Numbered from the stretch's first letter, positions 1-8,585 are shown. The stretch is DNA of 56,205 bases from Streptomyces bambusae (GCF_020532645.1 NZ_JAJAUZ010000049.1:1-56205), one strand, 5' to 3'. Numbers and translations are program-made. The notes: generated from the letters alone by a model not told the origin.

Positions 1-9
1 GGAACTCAA

Positions 10-3000
10 CTAACGCTCCTGCTGGTGAGTGGGGCCGGTGGTGCGGTAACTGCCGGTGGCCGGACCGTTGTTGCCCGCCTGGCGACCCTGCTGGATACCC
101 CGGCGGAGGTTGGTGAGACGGCCGCGGACGTCGTCGGGTGCGCGGGAGACCTGCGGACCGGACTGCACGTCGGACTGCTGCTGGGCCGTGCCCGCCACCA
201 GGTTCGCACGCGGCACCCGGCGCGGCAGACCCGAGGTGGTGACACCGCCGGCGGCGGGCTGGCGCACCCGCTCGGCCTGCTTCATCAGCTCGTCGTTGGG
301 GGAGCTGCGCCAGGTGACGGTCGGCGTGGCGCCCGTGGCGGTCAGCGCGTCCGGGCCGCCGCGCTGCGGCGCCGGCTGCTGGGCCGGAGCCTGCGGCGCC
401 GGGGCCGGCTGCTCGAACTGCCGGGCCGGCTGCTGCTGCGGCGCGAACTGCGCCGGCGGCGGTACGGCCGGACCCGCGGCGGCGGGCGGCTGCCCGGCAT
501 CCGCGCGGTACCAGTTCGACTCCAGCGTGTCGAAGAGCGGCGTACGCGCGTCGCCCGGACCGCCGGCCGGCGGCAGCGCCTCCGGCTGGTGGGCCTGCGG
601 CAGCTGCGGAGCGTCCGTGCGCGGCGCCGGCACGGCCGGGAACTGGCCGGTCGACTGCTGCGGCGGGAACGGCTGGGCCGCCGGGCCGCCCTGCGGCGCG
701 AACCCGCCGACCCCGGGACCGCCGGGACGCGGCGCCTGGAAGTCGGGACGCTCGAACTGCGAGGTGGACGCCGGGTCCTGGGCCGCGGGGACCTGCGGAC
801 GGGCGAACTGACCGGTGGCCGAGTTCGCCGGCAGCCCCTCCGGGCGGGCGAACTGGCCCGTCTGGGACGGGTCCACGGCACCCGGCACCTCGGGACGCGC
901 GAACTGGCCGGTCTGCGACGGGTCCACCGCCCCCGGGAGGTCCGGGCGGGCGAACTGGCCGGTCGTGCTGCCCTGCGGCAGCGGCGCGTTGAAGTCCGGA
1001 CGGGCGAACTCGGCGGTGGAGCCGGGGCCCTGGCGGTCGTCGTGGCCGCGCGGGGCGTCCTGACCGGCCCGGGCCTGGTCCGCACCCCAGCCGGCGTTCT
1101 GCCCGGCGGCGCCCGGCAGCTCGCCGCGGGCACCGCCGCGCGGCGGCAGCTGCGGACGGGCCGAGCCGTCCGCGCGGCGCGGTCCGGCCGGAGCCGCCGT
1201 CGCACCCGGCTGGGCCGAGGCCTGGGCCGGCTGCTGCGGACGCTCGAACGTGTTGTTCTGCGGGAAGCCCGCGGAGGCGGGCTGCGGTGCGGCCGGACGG
1301 CTCGGGGAGGGCTGCGGCCCGCCCTGGAGCAGACCGCCGCCCTGCGGACCGGACGGGCCGCCGCGGCCGGGGGCCATCGGGGCACCCGCACCGAAGGCGT
1401 TCGGGCCCTGCGGACGCTGACCGCCCTGGCCCGGACCCTGCGGACGGCCGCCCTGGCCGGCACCGGCGAGCTGACCGCGCTGCTGGCCGCCGGCGAGCCG
1501 GCCGCCCTGGGGGCCGCCCTGCGGCGCCCCGCCGGGGTTCGGCCGGCCGCCCGCGGCGCCCTGGCCCTGGCCCTGGCCCTGGCCCTGAGCGGGGCCCTGG
1601 CCCTGCTGCGGGCCGGCACCCGGCGCACCGGGCGCACCCGGCTTGCGGCCGCCCTGGGCCACGTCGACGGGGAGCATGACGAGCGCCGTCGTACCGCCCG
1701 AGTCGGACGGGCGCAGCTGGATGCGGATGCCGTGTCGCAGGGACAGGCGGCCGACCACGAACAGGCCCATGCGCCGGGAGACGGAGACGTCCACGGTCGG
1801 CGGCGACGCGAGCCGCTCGTTGATCGCGGCGAGGTCCTCGGGGGAGAGGCCGATGCCGGTGTCGTGGATCTCGACCAGCACCCGGCCGTCCGGCAGGGCG
1901 TGACCGGTCACCTTGACCTTGGTCTGCGGGGAGGAGAACGACGTCGCGTTCTCCAGCAGCTCGGCGAGGAGGTGCACGAGGTCGTTGACGACGCGGCCGG
2001 CCACGTCGGTACCGGGCACCGACGCCAGCTCGATGCGCTCGTACTGCTCCACCTCGGAGGCGGCGGCACGGAGCACGTCGACCAGCGGGACCGGGCGGGT
2101 CCAGCGGCGGCCCGGCTCCTCGCCCGCGAGGACGAGGAGGTTTTCGCCGTTACGGCGCATGCGGGTCGCGAGGTGGTCGAGCTTGAAGAGCGAGGACAGC
2201 TGGTCCGGGTCGGCCTCGCGGGACTCCAGCTCGGAGATGAGCGAGAGCTGGCGCTGGATGAGGCCCTGGGAACGCCGCGAGAGGTTGGTGAACATCGCGT
2301 TGACGTTGCCCCGGAGGAGGGCCTGCTCGGCGGCGAGGCGGACCGCCTCGCGGTGCACGTCGTCGAAGGCCGCGGCCACCTGGCCGATCTCGTCGCGCGA
2401 GTGCACACCGACGGACTCCACGGACGTGTCCACGTCCTGCGGGTCGGACTCGGAGAGCTGCTTGACGAGCTCCGGCAGACGGTCCTGGGCGACCCGGGTC
2501 GCGGTGTCCTGCAGCCGCTTCAGCGAGCGGATCATGGAGCGGGCCACCACGAAGGCGCCGACGAGCGAGACACCGAGGACGAGGAGGATCAGCGCACCGT
2601 TGATGATGGCGTCGCGCTGCGCCTCGTTCTTGAGGTTGCGGGCTTCCTGCTCCATGTCGTCGAGGAGCGAGAGCTCGACGCGCTTCATCGCCGCGATCTT
2701 GACGTCGGCCTGGTCGTACCAGTCCATCCAGGAGCGGGGGCGCTCCTTGGCGAACTGGCCCTGGGTGCCGAGGATGCGGCGGGCGTAGTGCTCGGCGCTG
2801 GAGATCTCCGCGTGGCCGTCGTTGAGGCTCTCGGTGAGGTCCTCGGCCTTGCCCTGGTACACGAGGTCGAACGTCTTGCGGGCCTGGCCCTCGCTCTTGA
2901 GGGCGGCCAGCGCGTAGAGCCGGTCGTTCTCGGTGAGGGAGCCGGTCTCGGTGTTCGAGTCGGGGAGCGCGGCCGCGATGACGGCGCGCTGCATGGAGGC

Positions 3001-3873
3001 GTACTCCTTGGCGGAGGAGAACGCGGCCAGGGCGCGCGTGCGCTTGATCATCTCCGGGCTGGAGGTGGCCTGCGCCATGTCCTGGGAGAGGCTGAGCAGC
3101 GACTGGATCAGCTGGTTGTACTCGGAGACCGTCTGCTGGGCGCCGTTCACGTACGCCTGCTTGCGGATGTCCTCGATCGTCATCAGCTGCTGGCTGATCT
3201 GGAGGACGTTCGCGCGGATGGACTCCAGCGTCTCGTCGTTGCGCTCCTGGTCGTCGACCGTCTGCGTGGCGTCGAGGAAGGCCTCGGCGGCGTCCGTGGT
3301 GTTCTTGCGGATGCCGTCGACGAGGGAGTTGGTCTTGCCCTTGCTGTTCTTCAGCGGGCCCGCGGACTTGTCGCGCTCCTCCTGGAGCGCGGACGCCAGC
3401 GCGGTCGCCTGCTTGGTCATCGTGGTCAGCAGCTGCATGTGCTCCAGCTGCTGCATGTCGGTCATCGACTCGTTGATGCGGAGACCGCCGAGCGAGGTGG
3501 CGGCGACGACCGGGAGGGCGAGCAGCGACACGAGTCGCGTGCTGATGCGCCAGTTCTGGAGGGCGAGCCGGGAGCCGGACCCCTGGGGGGCCGCGGCGGC
3601 GGGTATCGCCTGGTCCTGCGGCGTCTGGGGCTGGTCCTTCAGGCTCTTGTTCCGGGCCTTGGCCTTGCCCTTGGACTTGCCGCGGGCCTTCGCCTGGGCA
3701 CCTGCCTCGGGAGCCGCACCGGCACTGACACCGCCCGCTGCCGGCCCCTGGTTCTGGGCGTGCTGGGGCGCGGAGCCACGGTCGTTGGCGCCGCGCGGCT
3801 CCTGCTCCGCCGCAGCTTCCCCTCGGCCCTGGCGGGCCTGGGGCGACCCATCCTTCTTGAAACGTCCCTGCAC
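10..3873 (-). CDS. cvnA1: Conservon-type nitrate/nitrite-sensing (NIT) sensor histidine kinase, CvnA-like
   Basis: Membrane sensor kinase of 1287 residues with a GTG start. Order: a basic, disordered N-terminus; a membrane helix near 112-132; an extracytoplasmic helical NIT-type region to about 410; a second helix near 414-436; HAMP to about 515; a dimerisation segment with LDHLATRMRRN; and a HATPase_c domain near 630-745 with N box ELLENATSF and G box DTGIGL. The last 540 residues are low complexity: a Gly/Gln-rich run near 750-860 and repeated TGQFARP blocks near 952-1042. In Streptomyces conservons CvnA is followed by roadblock (CvnB), DUF742 (CvnC) and GTPase (CvnD) proteins; those would lie beyond the left edge. 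The family is well supported; the number 1 in the symbol rests on the neighbouring genes matching S. coelicolor. Confidence 0.85.
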   Translation of the reverse strand: MQGRFKKDGSPQARQGRGEAAAEQEPRGANDRGSAPQHAQNQGPAAGGVSAGAAPEAGAQAKARGKSKGKAKARNKSLKDQPQTPQDQAIPAAAAPQGSGSRLALQNWRISTRLVSLLALPVVAATSLGGLRINESMTDMQQLEHMQLLTTMTKQATALASALQEERDKSAGPLKNSKGKTNSLVDGIRKNTTDAAEAFLDATQTVDDQERNDETLESIRANVLQISQQLMTIEDIRKQAYVNGAQQTVSEYNQLIQSLLSLSQDMAQATSSPEMIKRTRALAAFSSAKEYASMQRAVIAAALPDSNTETGSLTENDRLYALAALKSEGQARKTFDLVYQGKAEDLTESLNDGHAEISSAEHYARRILGTQGQFAKERPRSWMDWYDQADVKIAAMKRVELSLLDDMEQEARNLKNEAQRDAIINGALILLVLGVSLVGAFVVARSMIRSLKRLQDTATRVAQDRLPELVKQLSESDPQDVDTSVESVGVHSRDEIGQVAAAFDDVHREAVRLAAEQALLRGNVNAMFTNLSRRSQGLIQRQLSLISELESREADPDQLSSLFKLDHLATRMRRNGENLLVLAGEEPGRRWTRPVPLVDVLRAAASEVEQYERIELASVPGTDVAGRVVNDLVHLLAELLENATSFSSPQTKVKVTGHALPDGRVLVEIHDTGIGLSPEDLAAINERLASPPTVDVSVSRRMGLFVVGRLSLRHGIRIQLRPSDSGGTTALVMLPVDVAQGGRKPGAPGAPGAGPQQGQGPAQGQGQGQGQGAAGGRPNPGGAPQGGPQGGRLAGGQQRGQLAGAGQGGRPQGPGQGGQRPQGPNAFGAGAPMAPGRGGPSGPQGGGLLQGGPQPSPSRPAAPQPASAGFPQNNTFERPQQPAQASAQPGATAAPAGPRRADGSARPQLPPRGGARGELPGAAGQNAGWGADQARAGQDAPRGHDDRQGPGSTAEFARPDFNAPLPQGSTTGQFARPDLPGAVDPSQTGQFARPEVPGAVDPSQTGQFARPEGLPANSATGQFARPQVPAAQDPASTSQFERPDFQAPRPGGPGVGGFAPQGGPAAQPFPPQQSTGQFPAVPAPRTDAPQLPQAHQPEALPPAGGPGDARTPLFDTLESNWYRADAGQPPAAAGPAVPPPAQFAPQQQPARQFEQPAPAPQAPAQQPAPQRGGPDALTATGATPTVTWRSSPNDELMKQAERVRQPAAGGVTTSGLPRRVPRANLVAGTAQQQSDVQSGPQVSRAPDDVRGRLTNLRRGIQQGRQAGNNGPATGSYRTTGPTHQQER

Positions 3874-4446
3874 TAGCGTCGCAACCTCTGGACCAGGCGT
3901 CCCCCGCGAGCGGATGGGACGGTGTCGAGTCGTGGGGCACTAACGAGCCCCATTGTGGTCGTCGGTGACCGGCGCTTCTCCCCTTTCATTACCGCCGCTC
4001 GGCGCTGCGTTGCGCCCGGTGCGCGCCGGCTGAATCCCGCGGCGGTCTCCGGAATTCCAGCACAGTGCCGGATCTCCAACAAGGTGCGAGTAGCGCACCC
4101 CTTGATCCATGACCGCACGTGACGGTGGCGCTACGGGGTGTGGAAGGTGTTCTTGGAGAAAACGGACTATTTCTTATCAATCGCTTACGCGGCCGGGGTG
4201 TCCCAGTCCTCATGATCAGGAGCGGAATGGCTCATTCAGTGGCGCAATGTCCGTTTCGTCGCCCCGAATTGAGTGTCCGTTATGGGCCTAATGCCCGGTC
4301 GCTGGTGAGCAAACTCACACGCCCGGAGCCGGTACTTCCCCACATCCGCGGGGATCCCGATGTTTAGCCTGACTGTTTACAGGCATGGCACAACCGACAA
4401 CCGGCGCCCGTGGGGTGCCCGTCACCGACAGGGTTCCGAGACAGCG
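3874..4446. other. Intergenic region between cvnA1 and the small peptide gene
   Basis: About 570 bp with no convincing gene. It must hold the promoter of the minus-strand kinase and that of the small plus-strand gene. Visible structure: a GTGAG/CTCAC inverted repeat (4305-4318), the octamer TGTCCGTT twice (4248-4255 and 4274-4281), and an inverted repeat GCCTG/CAGGC overlapping two TGTTTA direct repeats (4361-4384). No clear -35/-10 pair could be assigned. Confidence 0.5.
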
Positions 4447-4632
4447 ATGAAGACGACGATGATGTTCCGCAACATAGCCAACCCGCGCCGCACCACCCTC
4501 GCGCACCTGAAGGACGCCGAGGAGCTGCAGGGCGCCGCGGCCCCGGAGCACGCCGTCCAGCTGCCGACGCAGACCGCCAACCCGCGCCGCACCGTCCTGA
4601 TGACCGCCCCGGTCACCGCCGCCGCGGAGTAG
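4447..4632 (+). CDS. Small protein of unknown function with two ANPRRTxL blocks
   Basis: A 61-residue ORF starting at ATG 4447 with only a weak GAG-containing ribosome-binding site. The N-terminus is MKTTMMFRNI, without a signal peptide. The hexapeptide ANPRRT occurs twice, at residues 11-16 (then TL) and 44-49 (then VL), separated by a Glu/Ala/Gln-rich stretch; the C-terminus is Ala-rich. It lies alone between the conservon kinase and the hydrolase gene. The duplicated block makes it unlikely to be a chance ORF. I do not recognise the family. It resembles a peptide precursor or a small protein with a repeated binding motif, but no modifying enzyme is adjacent. Confidence 0.6.
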   Translation: MKTTMMFRNIANPRRTTLAHLKDAEELQGAAAPEHAVQLPTQTANPRRTVLMTAPVTAAAE

Positions 4633-4726
4633 CAGCCCCGCGACGCAACGCGATGCCGCACCGCCCGCCGCGTTAGCCTGGATCCGCAGACTCCAGCCAG
4701 CGCAACAAGAGGGGCAGACGCAACAC

Positions 4727-5503
4727 GTGCGCATCGCCAGGTTCTCGATCGACGGCAACGTCGCCTTCGGCGCCGTAGAGGGGTCGAACCCCGACGAGCT
4801 CGTCCTCGACATCATCAAGGGCATCCCCTTCGCGGACTTCGAGCTCTCCGGCACGAAGGTCGCCCTCAGCAAGGTGCGCCTGCTGCCGCCCGTGCTCCCC
4901 AACAAGGTCGTGGCCATCGGCCGCAACTACGCGGAGCACGCGGCGGAGCTCGGCAACGAGGTCCCCGAGACCCCCATCACCTTCTTCAAGCCCTCCACCT
5001 CCGTGGTCGGCTCCGGCGACCCGGTCGTCTACCCCTCCTTCTCGCAGGAGCTGCACCACGAGGCCGAGCTGGCCGTGGTCATCGGCCGCATGTGCCGCGA
5101 GGTCCCCCGCGACCGGGTCAAGGACGTCATCCTCGGCTACACCTGCGCCAACGACGTCACCGCCCGCGACGTCCAGCAGCGCGAGAAGCAGTGGGCCCGG
5201 GCCAAGGGCTTCGACAGCTCCTGCCCCCTCGGCCCCTGGATCGAGACCGAGCTCGACCCCTCGGACCTCGCGATCCAGTGCACCGTCAACGGGCAGCAGC
5301 GCCAGCTGGGCCGGACCAGCGAGATGGTCCGCTCCATCGAGGACCTCGTCGTGCACATCACCGAGGCCATGACCCTCCTCCCCGGAGACGTCATCCTCAC
5401 GGGCACCCCGGCAGGGGTCGGCCCCCTCAACGTCGGCGACGAGGTCGCCGTCACCATCGAAGGCATCGGCACTCTCACCAACAAGGTGATCAAGCGTGGC
5501 TAG
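4727..5503 (+). CDS. Fumarylacetoacetate hydrolase (FAH) family protein
   Basis: 258 residues from GTG 4727, preceded by AGAGGGG. The FAH fold is recognisable from IGRNYAEHAAELG, the metal-ligand region HHEAELAVVIGR, NDVTARD, and the closing LLPGDVILTGTPAGVG. Family members are Mg/Mn-dependent C-C hydrolases or decarboxylases acting on oxo-acids (fumarylpyruvate hydrolase, oxaloacetate decarboxylase, 2-hydroxyhepta-2,4-diene-1,7-dioate isomerase). The exact substrate cannot be read from sequence. Its last 8 bp overlap the gltX start, so the two genes are probably translationally coupled. Confidence 0.9.
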   Translation: MRIARFSIDGNVAFGAVEGSNPDELVLDIIKGIPFADFELSGTKVALSKVRLLPPVLPNKVVAIGRNYAEHAAELGNEVPETPITFFKPSTSVVGSGDPVVYPSFSQELHHEAELAVVIGRMCREVPRDRVKDVILGYTCANDVTARDVQQREKQWARAKGFDSSCPLGPWIETELDPSDLAIQCTVNGQQRQLGRTSEMVRSIEDLVVHITEAMTLLPGDVILTGTPAGVGPLNVGDEVAVTIEGIGTLTNKVIKRG

Positions 5504-6977
5504 CGCATCTCCCGTACGCGTACGGTTCTGTCCCTCGCCGACCGGCAACCCCCACGTGGGTCTGGTCCGCACCGCCCTCTTCAACTGGGCCTTCGCCCGG
5601 CACCACGGCGGCACGTTCGTCTTCCGCATCGAGGACACCGACGCGGCCCGCGACTCCGAGGAGTCGTACGAGCAGCTCCTCGACTCGCTGCGCTGGCTCG
5701 GCTTCACCTGGGACGAGGGCCCGGACGAGGTCGGCGGCCCGCACGCCCCGTACCGCCAGTCCCAGCGCATGGACATCTACGCGGACGTCGCGAAGAAGCT
5801 CCTCGACGGCGGCTACGCCTACCACTGCTACTGCACGGCCGAGGAGCTCGACGAGCGCCGCGAGCTCGCCCGCCGCGAGGGCCGCCCCTCCGGCTACGAC
5901 GGCACCTGCCGCGTGGTGACCGAGGAGCAGAAGGCCGCGTACGAGGCCGAGGGCCGCACCTCGATCGTGCGCTTCCGGATGCCCGACGAGCCGATCACCT
6001 TCCAGGACCTGGTCCGCGGCGAGCTCACCTTCACCCCGGAGAACGTGCCGGACTACGGCATCCTCCGGGCCAACGGCGCCCCGCTGTACACCCTGGTCAA
6101 CCCGGTCGACGACGCGCTGATGGAGATCACGCACGTGCTGCGCGGCGAGGACCTGCTGTCCTCCACCCCGCGCCAGATCGCGCTGTACAAGGCGCTGATC
6201 GAGCTGGGCGTCGCCAAGGACATCCCGCAGTTCGGCCACCTGCCGTACGTGATGGGCGAGGGCAACAAGAAGCTCTCCAAGCGCGACCCGCAGGCCTCGC
6301 TCAACCTGTACCGCGAGCGCGGCTTCCTGCCCCAGGGCCTGGTGAACTACCTCTCGCTGCTGGGCTGGTCGTTCTCCAAGGACCAGGACATCTTCACGCT
6401 CGACGAGATGGTCGCGAAGTTCGACATCACGGACGTGAATGCCAACCCGGCCCGCTTCGACCTCAAGAAGTGCGAGTCGATCAACGGCGACCACATCCGC
6501 ATGATGGAGCCCAAGGCCTTCGCGGACGCCTGCACCCCGTGGCTGCAGGCCCCGCACGCCAACTGGGCGCCGGAGGACTTCGACGCCGCGGCCTGGGACC
6601 GCATCGCGCCGTACGCCCAGACCCGCGTCACCGTCCTGTCGGACATCACCGCCAACGTGGACTTCCTGTTCCTCAAGGAGCCCGTCGAGGACCAGGCCTC
6701 GTGGGACAAGGCGATGAAGGGCGAGCCGGCGGCCCTGCTGACCACCGCCCGCGAGAAGCTCGACGCCGCGGACTGGAACGACCCCGAGTCGCTCAAGCAG
6801 GCCGTGCTGGACGCCGGCGAGGCCCACGGCCTCAAGCTCGGCAAGGCCCAGGCCCCGGTCCGGGTCGCCGTCACCGGCCGCACCGTGGGCCTGCCGCTCT
6901 TCGAGTCCCTGGAGATCCTGGGCAAGGAGCGCTCGCTGGCCCGTATCGACGCGACGCTGGCCAAGCTGGCCGGCTGA
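5496..6977 (+). CDS. gltX: Glutamate--tRNA ligase, probably non-discriminating
   Basis: Class I synthetase of 493 residues, normal for the family, starting at GTG 5496 inside the end of the upstream hydrolase gene. The HIGH-type motif is at 13-22 (PSPTGNPHVG) and the KMSKS-type motif at 259-263 (KLSKR). Actinobacteria generally lack glutaminyl-tRNA synthetase; GluRS then also loads Glu onto tRNA-Gln and GatCAB amidates it. Two tRNA-Gln and three tRNA-Glu genes lie 0.9-1.4 kb downstream. A large hairpin (6992-7046) follows the stop. Confidence 0.97.
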   Translation: MASASPVRVRFCPSPTGNPHVGLVRTALFNWAFARHHGGTFVFRIEDTDAARDSEESYEQLLDSLRWLGFTWDEGPDEVGGPHAPYRQSQRMDIYADVAKKLLDGGYAYHCYCTAEELDERRELARREGRPSGYDGTCRVVTEEQKAAYEAEGRTSIVRFRMPDEPITFQDLVRGELTFTPENVPDYGILRANGAPLYTLVNPVDDALMEITHVLRGEDLLSSTPRQIALYKALIELGVAKDIPQFGHLPYVMGEGNKKLSKRDPQASLNLYRERGFLPQGLVNYLSLLGWSFSKDQDIFTLDEMVAKFDITDVNANPARFDLKKCESINGDHIRMMEPKAFADACTPWLQAPHANWAPEDFDAAAWDRIAPYAQTRVTVLSDITANVDFLFLKEPVEDQASWDKAMKGEPAALLTTAREKLDAADWNDPESLKQAVLDAGEAHGLKLGKAQAPVRVAVTGRTVGLPLFESLEILGKERSLARIDATLAKLAG

Positions 6978-6991
6978 GTCGTCCGTCACGC

Positions 6992-7046
6992 CCGCAGGGG
7001 CGGTCGCCGGCCTCTTTTCCGAGAGGCCCGGCGGCCGCCCCTGCGG
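6992..7046 (+). terminator. Large hairpin after gltX
   Basis: Outer 12-bp stem CCGCAGGGGCGG (6992-7003) pairs with 7035-7046; an inner CCTCT/AGAGG pair brackets a short U-rich loop. It sits 15 nt after the gltX stop and ends 18 nt before the next start codon. There is no long U-run, as is usual in Streptomyces. Confidence 0.6.
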
Positions 7047-7064
7047 CGTTGTAGCGTCGGTCAC

Positions 7065-7793
7065 ATGCCGATCCGCGCCGTGCTCTGGGACATCGACGAC
7101 ACCCTCTTCGACTACACGGGAGCCGACCGCACCGGCCTGGCCCGGCACCTCGCCGCCGAGGGGCTGACCGGCCGGTTCGGCGACGACGCGGCCGCGCTGG
7201 CCCTCTGGCGCGAGGTCACGGAGACCCACTGGGCCCGGTTCGCCGCCGGCGGCATCTCCTTCGCCGACCAGCGCCGCGAGCGGGTACGGGACTTCCTCGG
7301 CGATCCGGGTATGGACGACGCGGGGGCCGACGCGTGGATCGAGCGGTACATCGCGTACTTCAAGGCCGAGTGGACGGTGTTCCCGGACGTGGTGCCGGTG
7401 CTCGACCGGCTGGCGGACAGCCACCGGCACGGGGTGCTGTCGAACTCCACCTTCGCCAACCAGGACCCCAAGCTGCGCACCCTGGGCCTGCGGGACCGCT
7501 TCGAGGTGCTCGTGTGCGCCGCCGAGCTGGGCGTCAGCAAGCCGGAGCCGGAGGCCTTCCTGCTGGCCTGCAAGGCCCTGGGCCTGCCGCCCGCCGAGGT
7601 GGCCTACGTCGGCGACCAGCCCGAAATCGACGGCCGGGGCGCCCGGGACGCCGGGCTGCTGTCCTTCTGGCTGGACCGGGAGGGCGGCCGCGGCCCGGCA
7701 CCCGAAGGAGTGCACCGCATCACCGGGCTGGACTTTCTCCCGGATCTGCTGGCCGTGGATACCCGTTTTGGAGCACGGTCAGACATCCGGTAA
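7065..7793 (+). CDS. HAD-superfamily hydrolase
   Basis: 242 residues starting MPIRAVLWDIDDTLF. The catalytic Asp pair is D9 and D11 (motif I, DxD). Motif II is VLSNST, motif III has the Lys of SKPEPEAF, and motif IV is YVGDQPEIDGRGA. An alpha-helical cap lies at about 20-90. Such proteins are phosphatases of small phosphorylated metabolites; the substrate is unknown. No ribosome-binding site is visible, but TAGCGT (7052-7057) lies 7 nt before the ATG, suggesting a leaderless mRNA. Confidence 0.9.
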   Translation: MPIRAVLWDIDDTLFDYTGADRTGLARHLAAEGLTGRFGDDAAALALWREVTETHWARFAAGGISFADQRRERVRDFLGDPGMDDAGADAWIERYIAYFKAEWTVFPDVVPVLDRLADSHRHGVLSNSTFANQDPKLRTLGLRDRFEVLVCAAELGVSKPEPEAFLLACKALGLPPAEVAYVGDQPEIDGRGARDAGLLSFWLDREGGRGPAPEGVHRITGLDFLPDLLAVDTRFGARSDIR

Positions 7794-7879
7794 TGTTCTT
7801 TCTGCGCCGCCGGAGCGGGCCGAAAGGCCGGACGGAGGCGCCACTCGAAAGAAAGTCCCGACAAGGGATTGACTTTCGG

Positions 7880-7951
7880 TGGGGTATAGTGTAATTGGCA
7901 ACACGAGGGTTTCTGGTTCCCTTATTCTAGGTTCGAGTCCTGGTACCCCAG
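7880..7951 (+). tRNA. tRNA-Gln (CTG), copy 1
   Basis: 72 nt cloverleaf. Acceptor TGGGGTA pairs with TACCCCA, discriminator G; T-arm has GGTTCGAGTCC; anticodon loop TTCTGGT gives anticodon CUG. CCA is not encoded. First of five tRNAs. Confidence 0.95.
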
Positions 7952-7978
7952 CGCAGTGCAGTAGTAACGCAGTGCTTA

Positions 7979-8051
7979 GCCCCCGTTGTGTAGCGGCCTA
8001 GCACGCCGCCCTCTCAAGGCGGTAGCGCCGGTTCGAATCCGGTCGGGGGTA
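7979..8051 (+). tRNA. tRNA-Glu (CTC), copy 1
   Basis: 73 nt. Acceptor GCCCCCG pairs with CGGGGGT (position 1-72 is a G-U pair), discriminator A; anticodon stem CCGCC/GGCGG with loop CTCTCAA, anticodon CUC. CCA not encoded. Identical to the copies at 8113 and 8291. Confidence 0.95.
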
Positions 8052-8112
8052 CAGATCCTTCCCGCGAGGTCTCCTGGGTAGCTCCCGGACGCCTCGATGC
8101 AGGATCGCTAGG

Positions 8113-8185
8113 GCCCCCGTTGTGTAGCGGCCTAGCACGCCGCCCTCTCAAGGCGGTAGCGCCGGTTCGAATCCGGTCGGGGGTA
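8113..8185 (+). tRNA. tRNA-Glu (CTC), copy 2
   Basis: Identical 73-nt copy of the tRNA-Glu at 7979. The 61-bp spacer before it carries no other gene. Confidence 0.95.
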
Positions 8186-8203
8186 CTGAGGTCTAGACCT
8201 CAT

Positions 8204-8275
8204 TGGGCTATGGTGTAATTGGCAACACGAAGGTTTCTGGTTCCTTTGTTCTAGGTTCGAGTCCTGGTAGCCCAG
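8204..8275 (+). tRNA. tRNA-Gln (CTG), copy 2 (isodecoder)
   Basis: 72 nt, anticodon CUG as in copy 1. It differs by a swapped acceptor pair (acceptor TGGGCTA with TAGCCCA), a swapped anticodon-stem pair (AAGGT/TCCTT against AGGGT/TCCCT) and two single bases. Both helices stay paired, so both copies look functional. Confidence 0.95.
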
Positions 8276-8290
8276 CGCAGTATCTCGCAA

Positions 8291-8363
8291 GCCCCCGTTG
8301 TGTAGCGGCCTAGCACGCCGCCCTCTCAAGGCGGTAGCGCCGGTTCGAATCCGGTCGGGGGTA
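8291..8363 (+). tRNA. tRNA-Glu (CTC), copy 3
   Basis: Third identical 73-nt tRNA-Glu, followed 7 nt later by a strong terminator, so it is the last gene of the tRNA cluster. Confidence 0.95.
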
Positions 8364-8370
8364 CGCACAG

Positions 8371-8405
8371 AGAAGGCCCCTCGCGTTCGACGCGAGGGGC
8401 CTTCT
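8371..8405 (+). terminator. Terminator of the tRNA cluster
   Basis: Perfect 15-bp stem (8371-8385 with 8391-8405), loop TTCGA, beginning AGAAGGCCCC and ending CCTTCT. Ends transcription of the five tRNA genes. Confidence 0.9.
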
Positions 8406-8568
8406 TGCTGTTCCGGCCCGTTGCCCCGCGCTCGTCCCCCGCCGTCCCGGCGACAGGACGCCCGGCGGCCGTCCACCGCCCCTGAGCGGAACATGAGCGC
8501 CGCCGCAAGCCCCGGCACGCAAAAGGTGCCCGGAGGCGCCTGTACGGACGTGTGCGGCGTCGCAGGCG

Positions 8569-8585
8569 CCCCCGGACACCGGGGG
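8569..8585 (-). terminator. Short hairpin, possible ndgR terminator
   Basis: CCCCCGG (8569-8575), loop ACA, CCGGGGG (8579-8585), about 20 nt after the ndgR stop on the minus strand. The rest of 8406-8606 shows nothing I can identify. Confidence 0.45.

Noticed and set aside
25..3876. A 1283-codon open frame on the plus strand opposite the kinase gene
   Set aside because: Arg/Gly/Leu-rich composition with no recognisable domain; it arises because the high-GC kinase gene leaves the opposite frame open. The minus-strand product has clear NIT, HAMP and HATPase signatures.
4360..4446. N-terminal extension of the 61-residue peptide
   Set aside because: The extension runs over the TGTTTA repeats and a hairpin, has no ribosome-binding site, and does not resemble the rest of the protein.
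7880..8363. A phage attachment site in the tRNA cluster
   Set aside because: The repeated tRNA-Glu sequences are whole genes; no integrase or partial tRNA repeat is present nearby.
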